Origin: Chloroflexota bacterium
GTDB lineage: Bacteria > Chloroflexota > Chloroflexia > Thermomicrobiales > UBA6265
Direction: 5' to 3'
Assembly (NCBI GenBank): GCA_023424355.1
Contig: JAFAEA010000280.1
Coordinates: 1-5,722, forward strand
Length of the DNA: 5,722 nucleotides
Below, piece after piece: positions 1-5,284 of this stretch. The notes beneath the pieces are model-generated. The model searched no databases. It was not told the DNA's origin and saw only the letters and a program-made list of their open reading frames with translations. Numbering within the stretch: position 1 is the first letter of the stretch; every line of letters starts with the position of its first letter. Position numbers and translations under genes: made by a program.

Positions 1-1151
1 ACTGTGGATTCGACCGCCGCATAGATCGGATTGGAGCGATCGACTGCATACGGCCGGGCCGCGCCTTCAGAAAGCAGCACGTCCACCGTGCCGCGGCTGC
101 CGATGTGCTTCTCAACATGTGCTTTGACCAGTTGCTGGATCTCGCGAGGATCCTGATCCGGAACCAGGCGGCATGTGATCTTGAGATGCGCCTTCGCCGG
201 AGTCACTGTCTTGGTGCCCTCGCCCTGGAATCCGCCCCAAATGCCGTTGAAATCAAGGGTCGGTCGGGTCCACTGGCGTTCGCGCGAGGTGAACTCAGGC
301 TCGCCGAAGAGATCCGATACGGCCATATCGGCCATTTCCTTCTCCTCTTCGATCGGCACCAGCGAGATCTCATCCCGCTCGGCCTGAGTAAGCTCTCGCA
401 CGCGATCGTAGAATCCTTCCACCTGCACCTTGCCATCGGCATCGTGGAACGTCGATGCCAGCTGCACCAAGACCTGCACGGCGTTTGGCATGTACGCGCC
501 GTATCCACCAGAGTGCATATCCGTGTTGGCGGTGGTGACATTCACTTGCAACCCGGCCAGCCCCTTGAGCGCGATTCCCATGCTTGGGGTATCGGCATTG
601 TGCTGCCCGGAATCGGCGGAGATCACGGCATCAGCCTGCAGGAAATCCTTGTTCTCCCGAATGATCTGCACCATGTTCGGGCTACCGATTTCCTCTTCGC
701 CTTCGAAGATGAAGCTGACATTTACCGGCGGCTGGCCGCCGTTAGCCTTCGCTGCTGCCTCAACACCCTGTACTGCGGAGAGCAGATTGCCCTTCATATC
801 CGAGCTACCTCGACCGTAAACAATATCGCCATCAATCGTCGGTTCGAACGGCGGCTTGTTCCACAGTTCCAGTGGTTCGGCTGGTTGCACATCGAAGTGA
901 CCATAGATAAGGATGGTTGGCTGGTCATCGGAGACGTGCCAGCGCCCCAAAACGGCCGGATGTCCAGCCGATGGTGCGATTTTCACCTTAGGTACACCGG
1001 CTGTGGTGAGTCGATTGGCCACCCACTCTGCTGCCGCGATGAGATCGGGTTTATTCTCGGGATTGGTACTCACGCTGGGAATGCGGATGAGCTCCAGCAT
1101 TTCCTCGATGTGAGCAGATTCATTGGTCTTGAGATCTTCCTTCCAGGACAT
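1..1151 (-). CDS. M20-family metallodipeptidase, N-terminal part (C-terminus beyond left edge)
   Basis: This is a cytosolic zinc peptidase of the M20 dipeptidase (CNDP/carnosinase-like) group, which hydrolyses dipeptides or short peptides. I translated the reverse strand from the ATG at 1151: 383 codons are open to the window edge, so the C-terminus is missing. Metal-site motifs are in order: GHFDVQ (H85, D87), RGSSDMKG (D118, expected bridging Asp), EGEEEIGS (E153 expected general base, E154 metal ligand) and SADSG (D180). DMHSGGYG (H213) starts the inserted lid/dimerisation domain and matches the conserved His there. The final metal-binding His of the family lies outside the window. The start is supported by AAAGGAG six bases upstream and by the usual N-terminal helix before IPSVST. 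The gene is divergent from the ECF sigma gene, with a 153-base gap. The family call is firm; the substrate is not known. The long open frames on the plus strand here are antisense shadows. Confidence 0.93.
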   Translation of the reverse strand, partial: MSWKEDLKTNESAHIEEMLELIRIPSVSTNPENKPDLIAAAEWVANRLTTAGVPKVKIAPSAGHPAVLGRWHVSDDQPTILIYGHFDVQPAEPLELWNKPPFEPTIDGDIVYGRGSSDMKGNLLSAVQGVEAAAKANGGQPPVNVSFIFEGEEEIGSPNMVQIIRENKDFLQADAVISADSGQHNADTPSMGIALKGLAGLQVNVTTANTDMHSGGYGAYMPNAVQVLVQLASTFHDADGKVQVEGFYDRVRELTQAERDEISLVPIEEEKEMADMAVSDLFGEPEFTSRERQWTRPTLDFNGIWGGFQGEGTKTVTPAKAHLKITCRLVPDQDPREIQQLVKAHVEKHIGSRGTVDVLLSEGAARPYAVDRSNPIYAAVEST

Positions 1152-1157
1152 CGATTA

Positions 1158-1164
1158 CTCCTTT
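1158..1164 (-). promoter_or_regulatory. Ribosome binding site of the M20 peptidase
   Basis: On the minus strand the sequence reads AAAGGAG, then six bases (TAATCG), then ATG. This is a near-ideal Shine-Dalgarno site and fixes the start at 1151. It is the clearest such site in the window alongside that of the SIMPL gene. Confidence 0.8.
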
Positions 1165-1184
1165 AATGCACATCTACAGTTTCA

Positions 1185-1215
1185 TTTATCGTCGTCGATT
1201 TGATACTGCTGTCAA
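1185..1215 (-). promoter_or_regulatory. Candidate housekeeping promoter for the M20 peptidase
   Basis: Reading the minus strand, a perfect TTGACA (-35) occupies 1215-1210, and GATAAA (four of six matches to TATAAT) occupies 1190-1185. The spacer is 19 bases, longer than the ideal 17. It lies about 35-65 bases upstream of the peptidase ATG, which is a sensible place. The -35 box sits inside an imperfect inverted repeat (1200-1215). This is inferred from consensus matching only. Confidence 0.4.
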
Positions 1216-1304
1216 GAATCCACCGCCTGCGAAACCGTTCACGTGCTGGCGTGTTAAGATTGATGGAGTAATTTTGGTTAATTGGCTCACGGATTACAGC
1301 ATAT
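1216..1304 (+). promoter_or_regulatory. Leader of the ECF sigma operon, only weak signals
   Basis: The promoter of the sigma/anti-sigma/SIMPL unit should lie in the divergent gap, but no strong housekeeping promoter is visible. TAAGAT at 1255-1260 is a four-of-six -10 match without a matching -35. GAAACC at 1231-1236 followed 16 bases later by GTTAAG vaguely resembles an ECF-type 'GAAC ... GT' promoter, which would fit autoregulation. A CACGTG palindrome lies at 1240-1245. No good Shine-Dalgarno site precedes the ATG at 1305; the nearest is GGA at 1291. The in-frame stop TAA at 1269-1271 limits how far upstream translation could begin. Confidence 0.2.
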
Positions 1305-1940
1305 ATGGTTGCGGAACCCGCAGTTCAAGATCCAAACGAAGAAGATCAAAGCCTTGTGCAACTTGCGCAGCAAGGCGATCTTTCTGCGTTCAACGACATT
1401 GTGGAGCGGCATCAGCGTGCGGTTTACGCCACATGCTTGCGCATGCTGCGCGATCCGCAATTAGCGGAAGATGCCACGCAAGATGCCTTTGTACGGGCGT
1501 GGAGCGCCATCGATAGTTTCCGCGGTGGCATCGTTCGACCGTGGCTCCTTCGCATCGCCACCAACCGCACCTACGATGTGTTGCGCTCCCGCGCTCGCCG
1601 TCCGGCGCAGAGTCTGGACGCACAACCGTTCGAATCCGAACCGGAGTGGTCGACTCAGGTTCAACCCGCCGAGAATCCGGAGCAATTTTCCACTCGCGGC
1701 GAACTTAGCGATCTTCTTCAGGAAGCGCTTGCCAGTTTGCCGGAGGATCAACGTCTCGCCATTGTGCTAAGTGATGTACAAGGGTATGGTTATGACGAGA
1801 TCGCACAGGTCATGGATATCGCCGTTGGCACCGTAAAATCGCGAATTTCCCGGGGTCGCGGGCGATTACGAGAGTTCCTGCAGGAATCGCCCGATGCAAT
1901 GGAACTGGCAGAACGTTATCTACGTCTTAATGATGAGTGA
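1305..1940 (+). CDS. ECF-family RNA polymerase sigma factor
   Basis: This is a 211-residue extracytoplasmic-function sigma-70 protein that directs RNA polymerase to a dedicated promoter set. Sigma region 2 covers about residues 18-95, with the hallmark DATQDAFVRAW (56-66) and the WLLRIATNRTYDVLR segment (80-94) that binds the -10 element and core enzyme. A linker (about 96-132) rich in Pro, Glu and Ser follows. Sigma region 4 covers about 134-192: LPEDQR (145-150), then the helix-turn-helix YDEIAQVMDIAVGTVKSRISRGRGRLR that reads the -35 element. A short tail (193-211) follows. Length is typical for the family. The ATG at 1305 is the only ordinary start after the upstream in-frame stop, although its ribosome site is poor. 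The next gene encodes a zinc-finger anti-sigma factor, its expected regulator. The exact ECF subgroup cannot be assigned by eye. Confidence 0.95.
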   Translation: MVAEPAVQDPNEEDQSLVQLAQQGDLSAFNDIVERHQRAVYATCLRMLRDPQLAEDATQDAFVRAWSAIDSFRGGIVRPWLLRIATNRTYDVLRSRARRPAQSLDAQPFESEPEWSTQVQPAENPEQFSTRGELSDLLQEALASLPEDQRLAIVLSDVQGYGYDEIAQVMDIAVGTVKSRISRGRGRLREFLQESPDAMELAERYLRLNDE

Positions 1941-1987
1941 AATGCAGGCACTGCCGCTTCCTCGTGATTACACAACGACGTGTGACT

Positions 1988-2010
1988 CTTAACGAAACTT
2001 AAACGCGAAA
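1988..2010 (+). repeat. Short imperfect direct repeat in the sigma/anti-sigma spacer
   Basis: CTTAACGAAA (1988-1997) is followed directly by CTTAAACGCGAAA (1998-2010), the same unit with three extra bases. It sits in the 81-base A-rich spacer between the sigma stop (1940) and the anti-sigma ATG (2022). CACAACGACGTGTG just upstream can form a small hairpin. No strong Shine-Dalgarno site precedes 2022, so the spacer may matter for anti-sigma translation or hold an internal promoter. It may equally be chance. Confidence 0.3.
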
Positions 2011-2021
2011 GAACCCGAGAT

Positions 2022-2699
2022 ATGACGACGCATCATCTTACAGCTGAAGACATCACGGCGTATCTGGATGGTGAAAGCACTGATACTGAGTATCGGCACG
2101 TATCTCACCATCTGGAGAGTTGCGCCGATTGCCGCAAAATGGCTGACGATCAGCAATTCATCAAGAAAGTTTTGGGATCGTTTGAGGAGCCAGAACTTCC
2201 ACGATCCTTCAAGCTTCCTGCCGATATGGGCAACACTACGCCGATCGGCAGTCCGCAATTGCCTGCCAAGGCGGCGCCTGCTGGAGGCAGCAAGATCACT
2301 CGATTCGAGCCGGTCGCTCGCCTGTTGAGCATTGCCGCGGTCATCGCGCTGCTGGTGCTTGGCGGTGCCCAAATGGCTGGTGTTGGCGATTCCGATACAA
2401 ATACGAATCAGAACAATGTTGCTCTGGATGGCGAAACGAACACCGAGAGCAGTGCGTTGAATGAGCAAGAACCAGCACTTTCACGCGGTGAGGTGCGGGA
2501 GCAGGGTGAATCCGCTGCTGCCGGGCTCGGACCCGTGGATACAACTCACGTCCTTGGCGATACAGCAACGCAGGCCGAAGATACTGGCCTGACAGGCATT
2601 GAAATTACGACAATCGGCGTTGGAGTTGTGGCACTTGCATCAATCGCGAGCTGGATTCTTATCCACTATCGCGCTGGAGAATCCAGCACTCAGATGTAG
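2022..2699 (+). CDS. Membrane zinc-finger anti-sigma factor (zf-HC2/ZAS type)
   Basis: This 225-residue protein probably binds and silences the sigma factor encoded upstream. The N-terminal domain (about 5-52) has LTAEDITAYLDGE and the ZAS signature H30-x3-C34-x2-C37, which in this family binds zinc and clasps the sigma factor. The linker includes LPRSFKL (59-65), which I recall from Chloroflexota proteins of this type. A first membrane helix lies at about 98-117. It is followed by a polar loop (about 118-191) rich in Asp, Glu, Asn, Ser and Thr with no lysine. A second hydrophobic segment lies at about 193-213, ending in HYRAGESSTQM. The positive charges suggest both ends are cytoplasmic with the acidic loop outside; this topology is inferred. 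C34 and C37 are the only cysteines. The stop codon overlaps the ribosome site of the SIMPL gene, supporting cotranscription. Confidence 0.87.
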   Translation: MTTHHLTAEDITAYLDGESTDTEYRHVSHHLESCADCRKMADDQQFIKKVLGSFEEPELPRSFKLPADMGNTTPIGSPQLPAKAAPAGGSKITRFEPVARLLSIAAVIALLVLGGAQMAGVGDSDTNTNQNNVALDGETNTESSALNEQEPALSRGEVREQGESAAAGLGPVDTTHVLGDTATQAEDTGLTGIEITTIGVGVVALASIASWILIHYRAGESSTQM

Positions 2700-2702
2700 G
2701 AG
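2698..2702 (+). promoter_or_regulatory. Ribosome binding site of the SIMPL gene, overlapping the anti-sigma stop
   Basis: AGGAG begins within the TAG stop codon of the anti-sigma gene and lies nine bases before the ATG at 2712. It decides that start and makes translational coupling of the two genes plausible. Confidence 0.7.
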
Positions 2703-2711
2703 ATTCATAGC

Positions 2712-3506
2712 ATGATCCGCAATCTTCGAATCGCAGCAATCGCATTGCTTGCAACTATTAGCCTGGTGGCAACCCCATTGGTTTCCGCCTCGGATGTCCC
2801 CGAACAGCCACGAACTATCACCACCACCGGTACCGGTGTGGTGAATGCGGAGCCAGATATGGCGAAGTTCAGCGTTGGCATGGAAGCTCGAAACGACGAG
2901 CTCAAGCCCGCGCAAGACGAAGTCACCGGCGAAGTGAACGCCATCACTGCCATGCTCATCGAAGCAGGCATTGATGAGAAAGATATCGTCACTTCCTCTT
3001 ACCAGGTGACCCCAGAGAACAAATACGATCGCAATGGCAACTTCGTATCCATCGAGAATTATGTGGTGAGCGCCAGCCTTTCGATCACCGTTCGCGATAT
3101 CGATCAGGTAGGTACATTGCTGGATCAGACTGTTTCTCTCGGAGCCGATTACGTGAGTTCCATTCAGTTCTCGGTGAGCAACCCGGATCCGTACATCCAG
3201 GAAGCCCGCAAGGCCGCCATCGCCGATGCCAAGGTGAAGGCCGAGGACTACGCAGTGGGTTCGGATTCCTCTCTGACTGGTCTCTTCTCGCTGTACGAGA
3301 GCAGCTCGCCGCAGCCAAGGGCTCGCGAATCCGATGCTGAAGCCGGTTCCATGGCCGAGCCAATGTCCGCAGATATGAGCGTGGCCGAGGAATCCAATCC
3401 GGTAGATATTAGCGCCGGTTCCACCACATTCGTGGTACGTGTGGAAACAACCTGGACAATTGAGCCGAACGGCGTGATTCAGCCAGATGCCACTCCGGCC
3501 AACTAA
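2712..3506 (+). CDS. Secreted SIMPL-domain (DUF541) protein
   Basis: This 264-residue exported protein has a SIMPL/DUF541 domain; its biochemical role is unclear in the family, and members have been linked to outer-membrane, periplasmic or stress functions. A signal peptide is clear: MIRNLR, a hydrophobic core to about residue 21, and a likely cleavage after VSA (24-26). The domain starts with TITTTGTGVVNAEPDMAKFSVG (35-56), the usual 'G-G-V-x-A-x-P-D-x-A' opening. It continues through IDEKDIVTSSYQVTPE (87-102), the NYVVSASLSITVRDID stretch (116-131), and the helix EARKAAIADAKVKAEDYA (164-181). The closing strands SAGSTTFVVRVETTWTI (234-250) follow a Ser/Glu/Ala-rich insert (about 196-233). 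A Pro/Thr tail ends the protein. It contains no cysteine and no lipobox. It is the last gene of the sigma unit, 12 bases after the anti-sigma gene and 15 bases before a strong terminator. Confidence 0.9.
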   Translation: MIRNLRIAAIALLATISLVATPLVSASDVPEQPRTITTTGTGVVNAEPDMAKFSVGMEARNDELKPAQDEVTGEVNAITAMLIEAGIDEKDIVTSSYQVTPENKYDRNGNFVSIENYVVSASLSITVRDIDQVGTLLDQTVSLGADYVSSIQFSVSNPDPYIQEARKAAIADAKVKAEDYAVGSDSSLTGLFSLYESSSPQPRARESDAEAGSMAEPMSADMSVAEESNPVDISAGSTTFVVRVETTWTIEPNGVIQPDATPAN

Positions 3507-3521
3507 ATCCTGAAACTCTGC

Positions 3522-3554
3522 AAACGACTGGTCGAGATTTCGACCAGTCGTTTT
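3522..3554 (+). terminator. Rho-independent terminator after the SIMPL gene
   Basis: A perfect 14-base-pair stem (3522-3535 pairs with 3540-3553: AAACGACTGGTCGA and its complement) closes a four-base loop, GATT. It leads into TTTT at 3551-3554. It begins 15 bases after the SIMPL stop codon and should end the sigma/anti-sigma/SIMPL transcript. The T-run is short and partly within the stem, so termination may be incomplete. The rhodanese gene starts 53 bases further on. Confidence 0.88.
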
Positions 3555-3607
3555 GCGTGGAGTACCATTAGCCGCAGCAGAATTGGCATTGTGAAGCGGG
3601 TACCTGC

Positions 3608-4750
3608 ATGCGATCGGCAATCAAAAACTATCTGGGTATGATTTCCATCGCGGTCATCGCGGTGCTGGTGATTGGTGCCATTGGTGTGCGAATTGATCGT
3701 GACCAAACACCCGATCCACCTACTCCCATCGATGCCACTCCCGCGATCTCTGGCAACAGCCCGGATATGCTGGTCGATGCTCGCTGGCTTGCCCAGTATC
3801 AGAACCACGTTGATTACATCTTCGATCTTTCTGACATCCGCATGTACAACGAGGGGCACATTCCCGGGGCTCGCCATGTTTACGTTCAGGATGCAATGCG
3901 CCTCCATACCGCGAACTATGGCGAGGCGGACCAAATCAGCATTGGCGATAATCAGGATGTGTTTGGTCATCTGAATTTGAATGCGCCGCAAAATGCGCGG
4001 ATTATTCTCTACGACAACAACAACTCCGAACGTGCCACATGGCTGTTGTGGGTGATGAAGATAAATGGCTACACCGATGTCCATATTCTGGATGGCGGTG
4101 CTGCTGCATGGATCGGCAACGGAGGCGAACTCACTACGGAGGCGCCCGCAGCCATCGAAACCAATGCCATCGCCACACCAACCTGGGACGAAAGCGTTCA
4201 GATTCGACGCGAACCACTGCTCGAGCAACTCGAGAATCCAGATGTGGTCATCATCGATACCAGATCTGCCGAAGAGCAGACCGACACCGTGAATGGCACC
4301 ATTCGCGAGGGGCACATTCCGGGCGCAATCAATATCCCCACCTCTGAGGTAATGCGGGAAGATGGCACCTTCAGATCTGTAGAGGAACTTCAGGAGCTTT
4401 TCGCCAGCTATGGTGTTGATCCTGAGAATCAGGTGGTGGTGTACAGCCTTTTCACCACGCAATCCGGCAATCTTTGGTTGGCACTCCAACTCGCTGGTTA
4501 CGAGAATGTGTTGATTTACCAGGAAGGGTTCGTTGCCTGGGCGTATAACAACGATCTGCCGATCAGCACCGATCCGTTCCCAACCGCGGAAGCAGTTGAA
4601 CCGACCAGCCAGGCCAATCCAGCCACACCTCAGTCGCCCCCGCAATCGACTCCCGTTGGCGGACTGGATTCGCCATTCGGGACGCCGGAAAATGGCCCGA
4701 CTGATCTCACCGGAGAGCCAAACTCACCGATCTCCACACCCGCTTCCTAA
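3608..4750 (+). CDS. Membrane-anchored tandem rhodanese-like protein lacking catalytic cysteine
   Basis: This 380-residue protein has a thiosulfate-sulfurtransferase-like double rhodanese fold. Residues 11-27 form one N-terminal membrane anchor or uncleaved signal, followed by a Pro/Thr linker to about 50. Domain 1 spans about 54-172: FDLSD (72-76), EGHIPGA (82-88), and LYDNNNSERATWLLW with Asp136 at the active-site position, then LDGGAAAW. Domain 2 spans about 200-318: IDTRSAEE (216-223), EGHIPGA (234-240), VVVYSLFTTQSGNLWLALQLAGYENV with Ser280 (codon AGC, 4445-4447) where active enzymes carry Cys, then GFVAW. Asp in the first domain is usual for the family; Ser in the second is not. No cysteine occurs anywhere in the protein, so ordinary sulfur transfer looks impossible. 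A Pro/Ser/Thr-rich tail (322-380) resembles a surface linker. It may be a structural or binding pseudo-enzyme. No strong ribosome site precedes the ATG. The TOPRIM gene follows after 11 bases. Confidence 0.85.
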   Translation: MRSAIKNYLGMISIAVIAVLVIGAIGVRIDRDQTPDPPTPIDATPAISGNSPDMLVDARWLAQYQNHVDYIFDLSDIRMYNEGHIPGARHVYVQDAMRLHTANYGEADQISIGDNQDVFGHLNLNAPQNARIILYDNNNSERATWLLWVMKINGYTDVHILDGGAAAWIGNGGELTTEAPAAIETNAIATPTWDESVQIRREPLLEQLENPDVVIIDTRSAEEQTDTVNGTIREGHIPGAINIPTSEVMREDGTFRSVEELQELFASYGVDPENQVVVYSLFTTQSGNLWLALQLAGYENVLIYQEGFVAWAYNNDLPISTDPFPTAEAVEPTSQANPATPQSPPQSTPVGGLDSPFGTPENGPTDLTGEPNSPISTPAS

Positions 4751-4761
4751 GGCTAGATTCG

Positions 4762-5259
4762 ATGACGATCGTGCTTGTTGAGGGCGAAAGCGATCGGATC
4801 GCGCTCGAGGTCATTGCGCGGAGACTCAACGCCAGTCCTCTCACGGTTGTGCCAATTGGCGGAGCACATGCCGCTGCCAACGCGATTGCCGGCATTCTGG
4901 AAGATTCCCCGAACGAGCACCTGTTAGGCCTCGTCGATATCGGGGAGCGTCACGTCTTTGAGGCTGTGCTGCCCGAAGTGTTCGTGTGCGATCGGGATCT
5001 GGAAGACGAGCTCATTCGCGCACTGGGTGAAGAGGCGGCACTTCTGGTGGTAGAGGATCAGGGGGAACTGGCCAGCTTTCGGACACTGCAAAAACAACCC
5101 GCCCAACGCAAAAGAAGCACGCGCGACCAGTTGCGACAGTTTCTTAACGGTCGCAGTGGGAACAAGGCCAGATATGCGGCACTCTTCGCGGAAGCGATCG
5201 AACTCGATCGTATTCCCGGACCGCTGAAAAACGTGATCGCCGCCGCCTGCAAACGCTAG
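4762..5259 (+). CDS. Stand-alone OLD-like TOPRIM domain protein
   Basis: This 165-residue protein consists essentially of a TOPRIM domain related to the nuclease half of OLD-family ATP-dependent endonucleases, but without the ATPase half. It opens with VLVEGESDRIALEVIARRLN (4-23), whose E8 and D11 match the TOPRIM acidic motif. VPIGGAHAAANA (30-41), GLVDIGERHVF (56-66, with D59 in place of the usual 'CDAGE' loop) and VCDRDLEDELIRALGEEA (75-92, second acidic cluster) follow. The C-terminal signature GELASFRTLQKQPAQR (101-116), RSGNKARYAALFAEAI (131-146) and DRIPGPLKNVI is what I recall from small actinobacterial proteins annotated as ATP-dependent endonuclease or TOPRIM nucleotidyl-transferase/hydrolase. 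Length agrees with that group. Its biological role is not known to me. It lies 11 bases after the rhodanese gene, with only a weak TAAGG upstream, so it is probably cotranscribed. No ATPase partner lies in the window. Confidence 0.82.
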   Translation: MTIVLVEGESDRIALEVIARRLNASPLTVVPIGGAHAAANAIAGILEDSPNEHLLGLVDIGERHVFEAVLPEVFVCDRDLEDELIRALGEEAALLVVEDQGELASFRTLQKQPAQRKRSTRDQLRQFLNGRSGNKARYAALFAEAIELDRIPGPLKNVIAAACKR

Positions 5260-5268
5260 CGACGGCGA

Positions 5269-5281
5269 ATCAGTTTCTGAT
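5269..5281. other. Small hairpin between the convergent TOPRIM and oligopeptidase genes
   Basis: ATCAG (5269-5273) and CTGAT (5277-5281) form a perfect five-pair stem around TTT in the 25-base gap between two convergent stop codons. It reads the same on both strands, but it is short, A/T-rich and lacks a T-run. A terminator role for either gene is therefore only possible. No better terminator is visible in the gap. Confidence 0.2.
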
Positions 5282-5284
5282 GTA

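Noticed and set aside
105..1166. Plus-strand open frame of 353 codons
   Set aside because: It is antisense to the M20 peptidase, whose metal-site motifs are all intact on the minus strand. The plus-strand translation shows no recognisable domain and is rich in His, Arg, Leu and Ile, as expected of a codon-bias shadow.
1250..1304. Upstream extension of the sigma factor
   Set aside because: An in-frame TAA at 1269-1271 blocks it and no ATG, GTG or TTG lies in frame between it and 1305.
1166..1516. Plus-strand open frame beginning in the divergent gap
   Set aside because: It runs out of frame into the sigma gene and its translation becomes Cys/Arg-rich without any domain. The sigma frame is clearly the real one.
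2640..3620. Minus-strand open frame of 326 codons
   Set aside because: It is antisense to the SIMPL gene and runs through the terminator. Its composition is unusual and no family resemblance is visible, while the plus-strand frame has a signal peptide and a clear SIMPL domain.
3503..4645. Minus-strand open frame of 380 codons
   Set aside because: It is antisense to the rhodanese-like gene and overlaps the terminator hairpin. No domain is recognisable and it has no plausible ribosome site; its length reflects the rarity of stop complements in the sense frame.
4762..5259. TOPRIM gene as part of a phage-defence system (Gabija or OLD-like)
   Set aside because: There is no ATPase, helicase or other defence gene in the window, and the neighbours are an envelope protein and a housekeeping peptidase. 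The small stand-alone family is also widespread outside defence contexts as far as I recall.
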